The notes under the pieces are model-generated. The model was not told the origin of the DNA. It did not search any database and saw nothing but the letters and a program-made list of their open reading frames with translations. Source: Syntrophomonadaceae bacterium (GTDB lineage: Bacteria; Bacillota; Dethiobacteria; DTU022; UBA8154). From it: a stretch of DNA of 16,178 bases. This document shows positions 5,371-13,414 of the stretch, one piece after another. The number at the start of each line of letters is the position of its first letter. Position 1 is the stretch's first letter. Made by a program: the position numbers and the translations under genes. The DNA is taken from assembly GCA_007122565.1 (NCBI GenBank), contig SKTJ01000261.1:1-16178 (forward strand). Direction: 5' to 3'.

Positions 5371-7590
5371 ATGCATAGAAGGAATCTGGAAAAAGGAGAC
5401 CAACTATCACTGGCACAACTGCTTGATGGGTCAATGAGTGCCTTGCTCGCTCTGCCGGCAGGTACGAGCCTTGAACCAAAGGATTTGCATAATGACAGCA
5501 AACTAAGTGCCGTGCTACAAAACTGTTCCTCCGAGCAAAAACAGGCTGTTGAGCTAATACAGATCGCCGAAATGCAGTTGCTTACCAGAAGCTACACTGC
5601 TGCATGTAAAACTTGTAACCAACTATACTCCCTGTTAGAGGGCTTTTATGGGAAACGGCGTGCTGCTGCACAGCAGCATGCCCTGCTGAAGCGGGTTTTT
5701 GATCATGTGTGTGTAGCGCTAGGGGATTACCTGTTACGCCACAGCCTTGCCGAAGAAGCCCTTATGTTCTACGAAGAAGTTTCCAAGCGTAATCCCCAGG
5801 ATACGTCAATGCTGAAAAAAAAGGGGCGGCTTTTTTATATCAGTGGGACCTCCGGTCTGTCAGAAGCGGAGCGGCTTTATCGCAAAGCGGTTAAACTTGA
5901 TCCCCGTGATCTTGATAATTTTGAAAATCTGGGTAGAGTAATGGAAGCCTGGGGAGATCGGGAAAAGGACGCTGCCTTTGTCTATCGTGAAGCTCTCTCC
6001 CATTGCCGTTCAGAGTTGGAATATATCCGTTTTTACCGCCGCCTTTATGCCCTCTTCCCCGGCGATACAGATGTGGTACTGCGCCTGGGGAAGCTTTATC
6101 GGCGTCTTGGCATGTTCTCTCAGGCCAGACGCTACCTTGAGGAGACTTGGGAACGAAGCGCTAACGCCTGGGTCGCCCTCGACCTGGCCTGGTTGTACCT
6201 GCTCACGAACGAGCTACGGCGTGGTGCGGCACTCCTAAACGCATTGGATGTTACTGCAACTGTTGCCGTGGAGGGCGTCCAAGCCGCTGAGGCCTTCCAC
6301 TGGAAGAAAAGTTACCTAGTGGGACTGGTCCGTGAAGAAGAGGGGGATTTTGCTGTTGCCGCGGAGTTATTCGGTGCTGTAAAACCACCTGCAAAGGTTT
6401 ATTGGCCGGCACAAGCGGGGCTTGTTCGTCTCGCTCTTTACGGAGGACAGTACGCAGATGCGGAAGAGATCCTGCGAAAAATTCCTGCGTCACAGCGAAC
6501 TGAACTGGAACAGGACTATTTTGAACTCTGTCGTCTTATGGAAGAAACAATGGCGGCGGAACATCCCATCCATGCGGCCGCCTGGTGCGAGGATTCGGGC
6601 AAAGTGGATCCCCATTACCAGTTGAAAATGGATATCTACCGGCGCAGCATGGGTTCCGCTTTTTGGCGAAAATATGAAATTATTGATCTACTTGGTAATG
6701 GACCGGCAAGTCAGGTATATTTGGGCAGAGAACGGGCACGGGGGGGGAAAATGGTTATCAAGTTGCTCCATGGTGAAATCCTCAGAGACCCGCAGGTTGT
6801 AAGGCGCATCCAGGGCCGCTTAAAGCTTATGCGAACCGTTGACCAACCGGGCTTGCTTTTCCCGGAAGGTGATTGCTATTACAATGGTGATTTATATTAT
6901 GCCATGGGGTACATGGAGGGAGGCAATTTGGCTGAACGGCTAAAACATGCCCCTCTTCCCCTGGACTACTTAATGAAGCTTGCCCGGGAATTGTTAATAG
7001 CACTCGATTACCTTTACCGTTACAAAAAAGCACTCTTTCATGGCAATATCAAGCCGGAGAACATCCTTTTTGACAGGGAAGGTTGTGCTCGGATCAGTGA
7101 TTTTGACCTGCTTGAAACCATAGAGGGGTCAAAAATATTCTCCTCCGCTGCTATACGGGATTATTCCGCTTTTAAGCGAACCTTTTTATACGCTGCCCCG
7201 GAGCGGTTTAATTGGAAATCATCCCTGCTCGGCTTTATCGCAGGACGGCGTTTGGGGGGTCCATCCCCCGAGATGGCTCTGGAGGGTGTTGATCACCGCG
7301 CGGATCTATATTCTCTCGGTGTTATCTTTTATGAGATGGCCACTGGTTTTTTGCCTTGTGGCAGAGCGGATCTGAAGTCACTCAGATCCTATCATCGCTC
7401 CACCGCCATTTCCCGGGCCCGGCGGCTTAATCCCGCTATTCCGGAAGCTTTGGATGAGGCTATTACGGGCCTTCTGCAAAAAGATCCGCGGCAACGCTTT
7501 AGTACCCCTGCTGCTGCCCTGGATCGCCTGGGAAATGCTACGCAACAATTGAAAATCCAGCGCGGAATTACTGGACAAATCTTGAAGTGA
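5371..7590 (+). CDS. TPR-repeat protein with C-terminal protein-kinase-like domain (probable pseudokinase)
   Basis: 739 residues from ATG 5371, chosen because AAGGAGAT at 5356-5363 precedes it by 7 nt; an upstream in-frame TTG at 5308 has no ribosome binding site. Residues about 60-420 are helical with tetratricopeptide-like repeats (for example AEEALMFYEEVSKRNPQDT, then AERLYRKAVKLDPRDLDNF). A Hanks-type kinase domain occupies about 435-720: glycine loop LGNGPASQVYLG (442-452), ATP-site Lys464 (MVIK), catalytic loop HGNIKPEN (557-564), DFD (577-579), APE (609-611) and DHRADLYSLG (641-650). The catalytic loop Asp is Asn559, the DFG Gly is Asp579, and the helix C Glu position appears to be Arg483, so catalysis is doubtful; the nucleotide Lys and DFG Asp remain. 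About 30 extra residues separate APE from DHRAD. There is no membrane segment, so it should be cytoplasmic. The stop is 4 bp before the heat-shock -35. It stands where lepA and hemW usually lie. Confidence 0.85.
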   Translation: MHRRNLEKGDQLSLAQLLDGSMSALLALPAGTSLEPKDLHNDSKLSAVLQNCSSEQKQAVELIQIAEMQLLTRSYTAACKTCNQLYSLLEGFYGKRRAAAQQHALLKRVFDHVCVALGDYLLRHSLAEEALMFYEEVSKRNPQDTSMLKKKGRLFYISGTSGLSEAERLYRKAVKLDPRDLDNFENLGRVMEAWGDREKDAAFVYREALSHCRSELEYIRFYRRLYALFPGDTDVVLRLGKLYRRLGMFSQARRYLEETWERSANAWVALDLAWLYLLTNELRRGAALLNALDVTATVAVEGVQAAEAFHWKKSYLVGLVREEEGDFAVAAELFGAVKPPAKVYWPAQAGLVRLALYGGQYADAEEILRKIPASQRTELEQDYFELCRLMEETMAAEHPIHAAAWCEDSGKVDPHYQLKMDIYRRSMGSAFWRKYEIIDLLGNGPASQVYLGRERARGGKMVIKLLHGEILRDPQVVRRIQGRLKLMRTVDQPGLLFPEGDCYYNGDLYYAMGYMEGGNLAERLKHAPLPLDYLMKLARELLIALDYLYRYKKALFHGNIKPENILFDREGCARISDFDLLETIEGSKIFSSAAIRDYSAFKRTFLYAAPERFNWKSSLLGFIAGRRLGGPSPEMALEGVDHRADLYSLGVIFYEMATGFLPCGRADLKSLRSYHRSTAISRARRLNPAIPEALDEAITGLLQKDPRQRFSTPAAALDRLGNATQQLKIQRGITGQILK

Positions 7591-7594
7591 AATC

Positions 7595-7623
7595 TTGACA
7601 AATGAGCAGGACGGTGGTATTCT
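7595..7623 (+). promoter_or_regulatory. sigma-A promoter of the heat-shock operon
   Basis: TTGACA (7595-7600, perfect -35), a 17-nt spacer, then TATTCT (7618-7623, 4/6). Predicted start is near 7630, and the CIRCE operator begins a few bases later. The -35 starts 4 nt after the stop codon of the TPR-kinase gene. Confidence 0.8.
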
Positions 7624-7635
7624 AAAGAAAAAAGG

Positions 7636-7662
7636 TTAGCACTCTAGAGCTTAGAGTGCTAA
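7636..7662 (+). promoter_or_regulatory. CIRCE operator (HrcA binding site)
   Basis: TTAGCACTC (7636-7644), 9-nt spacer, GAGTGCTAA (7654-7662): a perfect match to the CIRCE consensus, immediately downstream of the sigma-A promoter. HrcA bound here represses the operon; GroEL normally keeps HrcA active in unstressed cells. Only one CIRCE was seen in the window. Confidence 0.97.
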
Positions 7663-7694
7663 TTTAGAAATAGGCTATAAAAGGGGGGGATGGT

Positions 7695-8714
7695 ATGGGG
7701 CTCAGTGCACGTAAGATGGAAATTCTCCGGGCAGTGGTTACTGATTATGTTAAAACGGCCCAGCCTGTGGGCTCACGCACGATTGCCCGTCGTTACAAGA
7801 TGGGGTTCAGCCCGGCAACCATCCGCAATGAGATGGCTGATCTTGAAGAGATGGGTTATCTGCTTCAACCCCATACATCGGCCGGCAGGATTCCTTCCCA
7901 AAAAGGGTATCGCTATTATGTTGATGAACTGATGCAGGAAATACAATTGGATGATGATGAAAAAAAAAGTATTCACGGGATATTCTCCTATGAAAAAATC
8001 CGGGAGGTCGAGGATATTATCCGGCAGGCCTCAAAACTCGTCTCATCACTTACCAATTATACATCTTTGATTCTCGGTCCCCGCCTTAAAAAGAGTGCAT
8101 TTAAACAGTTACAGATTATGCCCATCGACAGGCAAAGAGGTTTGCTGGTACTGGTAGCTGATACGGGAGTAATCAAAAACAAGGTTATCAACCTGCCGCA
8201 GGCTCTTTCCCAGGGCGAACTGGACCGGATTGTCACATACCTTAACCGGCGGTTGGAAGGGTTAACTATAGACAGGATTACGGCACGGTTGATTCGGGAA
8301 CTGCGTCGCGATTTATATTATCATATCAATTTTCTGGAGGCGACTTTTACGCTGCTGGAGGAATCACTTGCGGAAGATGAGAGCCGTGTTTTCCTCGGGG
8401 GAACAACCAATATTTTTAATCAACCTGAATTCGGCAACATAGAAAAAGTCAAGTCTTTGCTTATGCTTTTTGAACAGCATTCTCTACTGGCAAATCTGCT
8501 GTCCAGGCCGTTGACTGGTGTGGATGGCATTACAATTAAGATCGGGCGTGAGAATATCCTCGAGGAAGTACAGGAGTGTAGTTTGGTAATGACAACATAC
8601 TGTCTGGGTAAAGAGGTGGTGGGGACCATTGGTATCCTTGGCCCCACACGTATGGAATACTCCCGGGTGGTAGCAGTGTTGCAGCAAGTTGTTGGCCAGT
8701 TTGAAAGGCTGTAA
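7695..8714 (+). CDS. hrcA: heat-inducible transcription repressor HrcA
   Basis: 339 residues, the usual HrcA length. The N-terminal winged helix domain (about 1-75) contains MGLSARKMEILRAVVTDYV, PVGSRTIARRY, SPATIRNEMADLEEMGYL and HTSAGRIPSQKGYRYYVD, the strongest family signature. A GAF-like middle domain (ALLVLVADTGVIKNKVI type, near residue 150) and a dimerisation region follow to the end. It binds CIRCE, which stands 33 nt before its own start codon, so the operon is autoregulated. The ATG at 7695 has the purine-rich sequence AAAAGGGGGGG just upstream; the ATG at 7690 is in another frame. It is the first gene of hrcA-grpE-dnaK-dnaJ, the class I heat-shock operon of Firmicutes; groESL is not in this window. 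Confidence 0.97.
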   Translation: MGLSARKMEILRAVVTDYVKTAQPVGSRTIARRYKMGFSPATIRNEMADLEEMGYLLQPHTSAGRIPSQKGYRYYVDELMQEIQLDDDEKKSIHGIFSYEKIREVEDIIRQASKLVSSLTNYTSLILGPRLKKSAFKQLQIMPIDRQRGLLVLVADTGVIKNKVINLPQALSQGELDRIVTYLNRRLEGLTIDRITARLIRELRRDLYYHINFLEATFTLLEESLAEDESRVFLGGTTNIFNQPEFGNIEKVKSLLMLFEQHSLLANLLSRPLTGVDGITIKIGRENILEEVQECSLVMTTYCLGKEVVGTIGILGPTRMEYSRVVAVLQQVVGQFERL

Positions 8715-8757
8715 ATCTTAGAGTTTTGGGGAAACTGTAGAAAGGGGAGTGAGTATA

Positions 8758-9354
8758 TTGAACGAGCATAATAATTCTTACACAGATGAAGCACCGGAAC
8801 ATATGAGCATGGGCGAGCCTGATTCTGACAGAAAGTCCGGATCTGAAACAGACGAATATGCTGAAGCGGGTGAAGCCATGGAGCCGGAACAGTTGCAGGA
8901 TAAAATTTCAGAGCTTGAGCAGGAAAAAGATGAACTGAACAAACGGTTGCTACGCCTGCAGGCGGATTTTGATAATTACCGTAAACGGTCCCGCGCCGAA
9001 AAAGACGAAATGGTTGAATATGCCACGTTTGATCTGGTACGCCGCCTCTTACCGGTGATTGATAACCTGGATCGGGCCTGTGTTGCCGCGGAGGGAAGTC
9101 CGGAAGGACTTATTGATGGGGTATCCATGATTACCAGGCAGTTAAAAGAGTTGCTGGAAAAAGAAGGAATGGAGTGCATCGATTGTAAAGGCAAACCCTT
9201 TGACCCCCAGCGTCACGAAGCCGTGTTGCGGGAGGAAAGTGGGGAGCATTCTCCTAATACCGTAGTGGACGAATTGCAAAAAGGTTATATGATGAAGACT
9301 CGGGTCTTACGGCCCAGCATGGTTAAAGTGGCGGTTGAACAGGTTGATGCATAA
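8758..9354 (+). CDS. grpE: nucleotide exchange factor GrpE
   Basis: 198 residues from TTG 8758, because AAAGGGGAG (8741-8749) is well placed for it, while the in-frame GTG at 8749 overlaps that sequence. An acidic, low-complexity N-terminus (about 40 residues) precedes a long coiled coil (about 43-95, ELEQEKDELNKRLLRLQADFDNYRKR) and the C-terminal beta-domain with HEAVLREE and GYMMKTRVLRPSMVKVA, typical of GrpE. GrpE is a homodimer that speeds ADP release from DnaK. It lies 43 nt after hrcA and 74 nt before dnaK, in one operon under CIRCE control. Confidence 0.96.
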   Translation: MNEHNNSYTDEAPEHMSMGEPDSDRKSGSETDEYAEAGEAMEPEQLQDKISELEQEKDELNKRLLRLQADFDNYRKRSRAEKDEMVEYATFDLVRRLLPVIDNLDRACVAAEGSPEGLIDGVSMITRQLKELLEKEGMECIDCKGKPFDPQRHEAVLREESGEHSPNTVVDELQKGYMMKTRVLRPSMVKVAVEQVDA

Positions 9355-9428
9355 AGATGCATAAAAATGATATTAACCATCTAACCTACCGCCTTTATTA
9401 ATATTAAAATTAAAAGGAGGGCATATTT

Positions 9429-11309
9429 ATGTCAAAAGTAGTAGGAATTGACCTTGGAACTACTAACTCTGTGGTTGCTGTCATGGAAGGGGGAGAGCCG
9501 GAGATCATCTCCAATGCGGAAGGCAGCAGGTTAACTGCTTCCGTAGTGGCTTTTACTAAGGAGGGAGAAAGAATAGTCGGTCAGGTGGCTAAAAGGCAGG
9601 CTATTACCAACCCGGATCGTACCATTGCCTCAGTTAAAAGAGAAATGGGCAATGAATATAATGTTAATATAGACGGCAAATCTTATGGACCGCCGGAGAT
9701 TTCTGCAATGATTCTGCAGAAGTTGAAAGCGGATGCAGAAAGTTACTTAGGGGAAAAAGTGGATCAAGCGGTTATCACCGTGCCGGCTTACTTTAGCGAC
9801 AGCCAGCGGCAGGCTACAAAAGATGCGGGCAAGATTGCAGGGCTGGAAGTGTTGCGCATTATCAACGAGCCCACGGCTGCTTCTCTTGCTTACGGTCTTG
9901 ATAAGGGGGAGGACCAGACAGTCCTGGTTTTTGACCTGGGTGGTGGTACTTTTGATGTTTCCATTCTTGAGCTTGGTGAGGGTGTTTTTGAAGTGAAGGC
10001 TACCAGCGGTAATAACCGCCTTGGAGGCGATGATTTTGATGAACGAATTGTTGAACACCTGGTAGCTGAGTTTAAAAAGGAGTCGGGTGTGGACCTGAGC
10101 AAAGACCGCATGGCTATGCAGCGTTTAAAGGATGCTGCAGAAAAGGCCAAGATAGAGCTCTCCAGCGTGACTACAGCAAATATTAACCTGCCGTTTGTCA
10201 CTGCCACGGCCGACGGCCCCAAGCACTTGGATATTAATCTTACACGGGCCAAGTTAGAAGATCTTATTTCCGACCTGGTAGAGAAGACAGTAGGGCCGAT
10301 GAAGCAGGCTATTGCCGATTCCGGCCTTGATCCCAAGGAGATCGATAAGGTCATTCTCGTGGGAGGTTCCACGCGTATTCCTTATGTGCAGAAAGTTATT
10401 AAAGACGTTACGGGCAAGGAACCAAGCAAGGGGGTTAACCCCGATGAGGTGGTTGCACTCGGGGCGGCCATTCAGGCCGGAGTCCTTTCCGGAGAGGTCA
10501 AAGATGTGTTGCTCCTCGATGTCACGCCCCTTTCCCTGGGGATCGAGACACTGGGCGGTGTATTTACTAAGATTATTGAAAGGAACACGACCATTCCAAC
10601 ATCTAAAAAACAGATCTTTTCCACCGCTGCCGACAGCCAGACCAGCGTGGAAATTAATGCCTTACAGGGTGAACGGCCCATGGCAGCGGACAACAAGACG
10701 CTGGGAAAATTTATCCTTGACGGTATTCCCCCGGCGCCGCGCGGTGTACCCCAAATCGAGGTCTCTTTTGATATTGACGCAAATGGTATCGTTAATGTCT
10801 CGGCCAAGGACCTGGCAACGGGCAAGGAGCAAAAAGTTACGATCACGGCTACTTCCGGCTTGAGCAGTGAAGAGATCGAAGATATGGTTAACCAGTCGAA
10901 AAACTATGCGGAAGAGGATAAAAAACGTAAAGAGCTTGCCGAAACCCGTAACCAGGCTGATTCACTTATTTACTCATCGGAAAAAACACTGCGGGACCTG
11001 GCTGAAAAGGTTGAGGCAGCGAAAAAGGATGAAATAGAAAAGGTCATCCAGGAACTGAAAGATGCCGTAGCGGGCGACGATGTTTCCCGCATCAAGGAAA
11101 TTTCAGAAAAGTTGAGTACAACGCTGCACCAAGTATCCTCTGAGCTATATGAGCAGGTGCGTAAAGAGCAGGAAGCTGCCGGCGGGGATGCAGCCGGAGG
11201 CGCAGCAGGCCAAGGGACGGAAGAAGAAGAACAGCCGGGTGGCGGTGCAACTGACGATGGTGTAGTCGATGCCGACTATGAAGTAGTTGATGAAGAAGAG
11301 AAGAAATAA
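9429..11309 (+). CDS. dnaK: chaperone DnaK (Hsp70)
   Basis: 626 residues. It binds and releases unfolded polypeptides in an ATP cycle driven by DnaJ and GrpE. The nucleotide-binding domain starts VVGIDLGTTNSVVAVMEGG and has the phosphate segment DLGGGTFDVSI and the adenosine segment VGGSTRIPYVQ; the linker and substrate-binding domain follow from about residue 360 (DVLLLDVTPLSLGIETLGG). The tail is a Gly/Ala and acid-rich lid extension ending VVDADYEVVDEEEKK. The N-terminal lobe lacks the 23-27 residue insert found in Gram-negative DnaK, as expected for Firmicutes. AAAGGAGGG at 9413-9421 is 7 nt before the ATG at 9429, an ideal ribosome binding site. It is the third gene of the heat-shock operon. 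Confidence 0.98.
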   Translation: MSKVVGIDLGTTNSVVAVMEGGEPEIISNAEGSRLTASVVAFTKEGERIVGQVAKRQAITNPDRTIASVKREMGNEYNVNIDGKSYGPPEISAMILQKLKADAESYLGEKVDQAVITVPAYFSDSQRQATKDAGKIAGLEVLRIINEPTAASLAYGLDKGEDQTVLVFDLGGGTFDVSILELGEGVFEVKATSGNNRLGGDDFDERIVEHLVAEFKKESGVDLSKDRMAMQRLKDAAEKAKIELSSVTTANINLPFVTATADGPKHLDINLTRAKLEDLISDLVEKTVGPMKQAIADSGLDPKEIDKVILVGGSTRIPYVQKVIKDVTGKEPSKGVNPDEVVALGAAIQAGVLSGEVKDVLLLDVTPLSLGIETLGGVFTKIIERNTTIPTSKKQIFSTAADSQTSVEINALQGERPMAADNKTLGKFILDGIPPAPRGVPQIEVSFDIDANGIVNVSAKDLATGKEQKVTITATSGLSSEEIEDMVNQSKNYAEEDKKRKELAETRNQADSLIYSSEKTLRDLAEKVEAAKKDEIEKVIQELKDAVAGDDVSRIKEISEKLSTTLHQVSSELYEQVRKEQEAAGGDAAGGAAGQGTEEEEQPGGGATDDGVVDADYEVVDEEEKK

Positions 11310-11326
11310 ATACAAGAATCAAGAAG

Positions 11327-11350
11327 CAGGAGGCAGGAACCAGGAGGTAG
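11327..11350 (+). repeat. CAGGAGG/CAGGAACC tandem repeat fragment between dnaK and dnaJ
   Basis: Three units of about 8 nt read CAGGAGG, CAGGAAC and CAGGAGG in succession just after the dnaK stop. They are variants of the CAGGAGTC motif seen elsewhere in intergenic DNA of this window. The units are purine-rich and contain GGAGG, but no start codon with an open frame follows. Confidence 0.45.
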
Positions 11351-11404
11351 AAGATAGATAGAAAGAAACAGTTAATGACTAACTGATACATTGTCAGCAT
11401 TGAA

Positions 11405-11440
11405 AATATAGGTGGCGCGGCATGCCTCGCCCCCTATATT
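11405..11440. repeat. long palindrome between dnaK and dnaJ
   Basis: AATATAGGTGGCG (11405-11417) pairs with CGCCCCCTATATT (11428-11440) with one mismatch, 12 of 13 bp, and the 10-nt loop itself contains the palindrome GGCATGCC. There is no T run after it (GCTGTGCATA follows), so it is not a canonical terminator. It resembles short 'GGGGC...GGCATGCC...GCCCC' dispersed palindromes by recollection. In the operon RNA it would form a stable hairpin that could affect processing or readthrough into dnaJ. Confidence 0.6.
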
Positions 11441-11493
11441 GCTGTGCATATGCAATTATCCGTACGTTAAAAGTAGTTAGGGGCGAATTGTAA

Positions 11494-12633
11494 ATGGCCA
11501 AAAGTGATTATTATGAGGTGCTCGGGTTAAACCGCGACGCCGGGGCGGATGAGATTAAAAAGGCCTATCGCCGTCTGGCCCGGCAGTACCACCCCGATGC
11601 GAACGCCGGAAACAAAGATACAGAGGCAAAATTTAAGGAAATGAAGGAAGCCTACGATGTTTTAAGCGACCCGCAAAAAAGAAGGCACTATGATCGCTTT
11701 GGTCATCAGGATGAAGGTTTTGGCGGGGGCGGTTTTGGTGGCATGGGTGATTTTGGCTCAGGCATTGAGGATATTTTTGAGTCATTTTTCGGCGGGGGCT
11801 TCGGGGGATCACGCCGCAGCCGGCAACAGGCCGGGCCACAACGGGGAGCTGATCTGCGGTATGACATGGAGATTACTCTCGAAGATGTAGTTAAGGGTAA
11901 AGAAACACATATTAAAATTCCCCGCAAGGAAACCTGTTCTGATTGCGGCGGTAGCGGCGCCAGAGAAGGTTCTACTGCAGATACCTGTGCAACGTGCGGT
12001 GGCACTGGTCAACAGCAGGTTGTGCGTAACACGGCTTTTGGCAGTTTCGTCAGTGTCCGCACCTGTGAAACTTGCCGCGGTGAGGGACGTGTTATCAAGG
12101 ATCGATGCCCTAACTGTCGCGGCCAGGGACGTATTACCCGTGATCGGGAGATCGAAGTAAAGATACCGGCGGGTGTTGAAGATGGCTCCCGTCTACGCCT
12201 TAGCGGGGAAGGGGAAGGGGGACTGCGCGGTGGGCCTCCCGGCGATCTCTATATAATTATTCATGTACGTATCCACGATACTTTCAAGCGTCGGGGCGAT
12301 AACCTTAGCTGTGAGGTGCCTATTAGCCTGGTCAATGCTGCTTTGGGAGGGCCCATAGAGGTAACCACCATCGATGATGTGGCTCAGATGAATGTTCCCG
12401 AGGGAACACAAACAGGCACTGTTTTTCGACTTAAGGGTAAAGGAGTCCCCCACCTGCGAGGATATGGCCGGGGGGATCTGCTGGTCAGTGTAAAGGTGGA
12501 AATACCACGCCGTCTCAACGCCCGCCAGAAAAAGATTTTGCGCGAATTTGCTGAGGCAGGGGGCGCCAAGGTTGCCGGTCAATCGGATAAGGGGTTTTTT
12601 GACAAGATGAAAGATACTCTGGGCGGCAAGTAG
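11494..12633 (+). CDS. dnaJ: co-chaperone DnaJ (Hsp40, type I)
   Basis: 379 residues, the normal type I length. The J domain (about 5-70) has the HPD motif at 33-35, which triggers DnaK ATP hydrolysis. A Gly/Phe-rich linker (about 72-110, GFGGGGFGGMGDFG) follows, then a zinc-finger domain with four CxxCxGxG repeats (148-212), starting CSDCGGSG and ending CPNCRGQG, then the C-terminal substrate-binding domain with GDLYIIIHVRIH and GRGDLLVSVKVEIP. The ATG at 11494 has only a weak ribosome binding site, TAGGGG about 10 nt away, weaker than that of dnaK. The 184-nt gap after dnaK holds two repeat-like elements, unusually long for an operon internal gap. rsmE follows after 25 nt. Confidence 0.97.
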   Translation: MAKSDYYEVLGLNRDAGADEIKKAYRRLARQYHPDANAGNKDTEAKFKEMKEAYDVLSDPQKRRHYDRFGHQDEGFGGGGFGGMGDFGSGIEDIFESFFGGGFGGSRRSRQQAGPQRGADLRYDMEITLEDVVKGKETHIKIPRKETCSDCGGSGAREGSTADTCATCGGTGQQQVVRNTAFGSFVSVRTCETCRGEGRVIKDRCPNCRGQGRITRDREIEVKIPAGVEDGSRLRLSGEGEGGLRGGPPGDLYIIIHVRIHDTFKRRGDNLSCEVPISLVNAALGGPIEVTTIDDVAQMNVPEGTQTGTVFRLKGKGVPHLRGYGRGDLLVSVKVEIPRRLNARQKKILREFAEAGGAKVAGQSDKGFFDKMKDTLGGK

Positions 12634-12658
12634 CAGCTGCCCGCTTTAGGAGTCCATA

Positions 12659-13414
12659 ATGTCAGGTGCATGGTTTTTTCATTTAACCGGGGAATTGCAT
12701 AATAGCCCCGTTTCCCTGTCCAGGGAAACGGGGCAGCATATCCGTGCCCTGCGTCTGCAAGATGATGACCGGATCGTGCTAGCCGATGGCCGGGGGCGGG
12801 CCTGGCAGGCTCGTTTGGCGCTGCAGGGTGACCAGCCTCCCCTGGCTGTAATTGAAAATGAGCTGGTACAAAACAGTGAACCTCCCCTGGATGTTACCTT
12901 GCTCGCAGGAATCACCAAGGGGGAAAAAATGGACCAGATGGTACGGGCAGCGGTAGAGTTGGGGGTAAAGAAGATCATTCCGGTCCTTACCAGTCGTACA
13001 GTAGTGCAAATTTCTGAAACAAAAAGAGAGAGAAAGGGGGCGCGTTGGCAAAAAATTGCCATGGCTGCAGCGGCACTCTGTCGTCGGAGTTATCTGCCGC
13101 AGGTACATCCCCCCCTGGATTTTGATGCCATGCTACCACTTATTGCCGAAAAAGAACTTGTGATAGTCCCCTGGGAAGACGAAAAGAAAAGGGGACTTTT
13201 ATCATTATTGCAAAACATAAAAATACCTCCACGGGAGGTGCTGGTTTTTACCGGACCGGAGGGGGGAATATCGGACGCGGAGATGGAGCAACTGGAAAGG
13301 CTTACACCCGTTCAACCCGTCAGCCTGGGACCTCGTATTTTAAGCGCACAGCATGCTCCACTGGCTGCACTTTCCGTGATCATGGCACTATGGGGCGATC
13401 TTGGAGGAATATGA
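12659..13414 (+). CDS. rsmE: 16S rRNA m3U1498 methyltransferase RsmE
   Basis: 251 residues; a SPOUT-family methyltransferase that makes m3U1498 in 16S rRNA of the small subunit. The N-terminal PUA-like domain (about 1-75) contains SRETGQHIRALRLQDDD and LADGRGRAW; the trefoil-knot domain has LLAGITKGEKMDQMVRAAVELGV, TSRTVVQ, VFTGPEGGISDAEMEQL (GPEGG at 199-203) and LGPRILSAQHAPLAALSV (223-236). The last segment is usually LGPRILRTETA; here RTETA reads SAQHA at 229-233, changing residues of the cofactor-binding knot, so activity may differ. The ATG at 12659 follows AGGAG at 12648-12652. It normally follows dnaJ-prmA in Firmicutes; prmA is absent here. The stop is immediately followed by the mtaB start codon, so the two are likely cotranslated. 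Confidence 0.9.
   Translation: MSGAWFFHLTGELHNSPVSLSRETGQHIRALRLQDDDRIVLADGRGRAWQARLALQGDQPPLAVIENELVQNSEPPLDVTLLAGITKGEKMDQMVRAAVELGVKKIIPVLTSRTVVQISETKRERKGARWQKIAMAAAALCRRSYLPQVHPPLDFDAMLPLIAEKELVIVPWEDEKKRGLLSLLQNIKIPPREVLVFTGPEGGISDAEMEQLERLTPVQPVSLGPRILSAQHAPLAALSVIMALWGDLGGI

Noticed and set aside
5216..5437. Small frame across the start of the TPR-kinase gene
   Set aside because: It runs through a repeat palindrome, has no family features and overlaps the better-supported start at 5371.
6740..6747. Run of eight G in the TPR-kinase gene as a frameshift or phase-variation site
   Set aside because: The frame is intact through it and the kinase motifs continue in frame on both sides.
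9890..10372. 160-residue open frame on the minus strand inside dnaK
   Set aside because: It is antisense to conserved dnaK codons, has no ribosome binding site, and the protein looks like complement-derived low complexity.
11405..11440. Intrinsic terminator ending the transcript after dnaK
   Set aside because: No T run follows the stem, and dnaJ clearly belongs to the same operon by conserved order.
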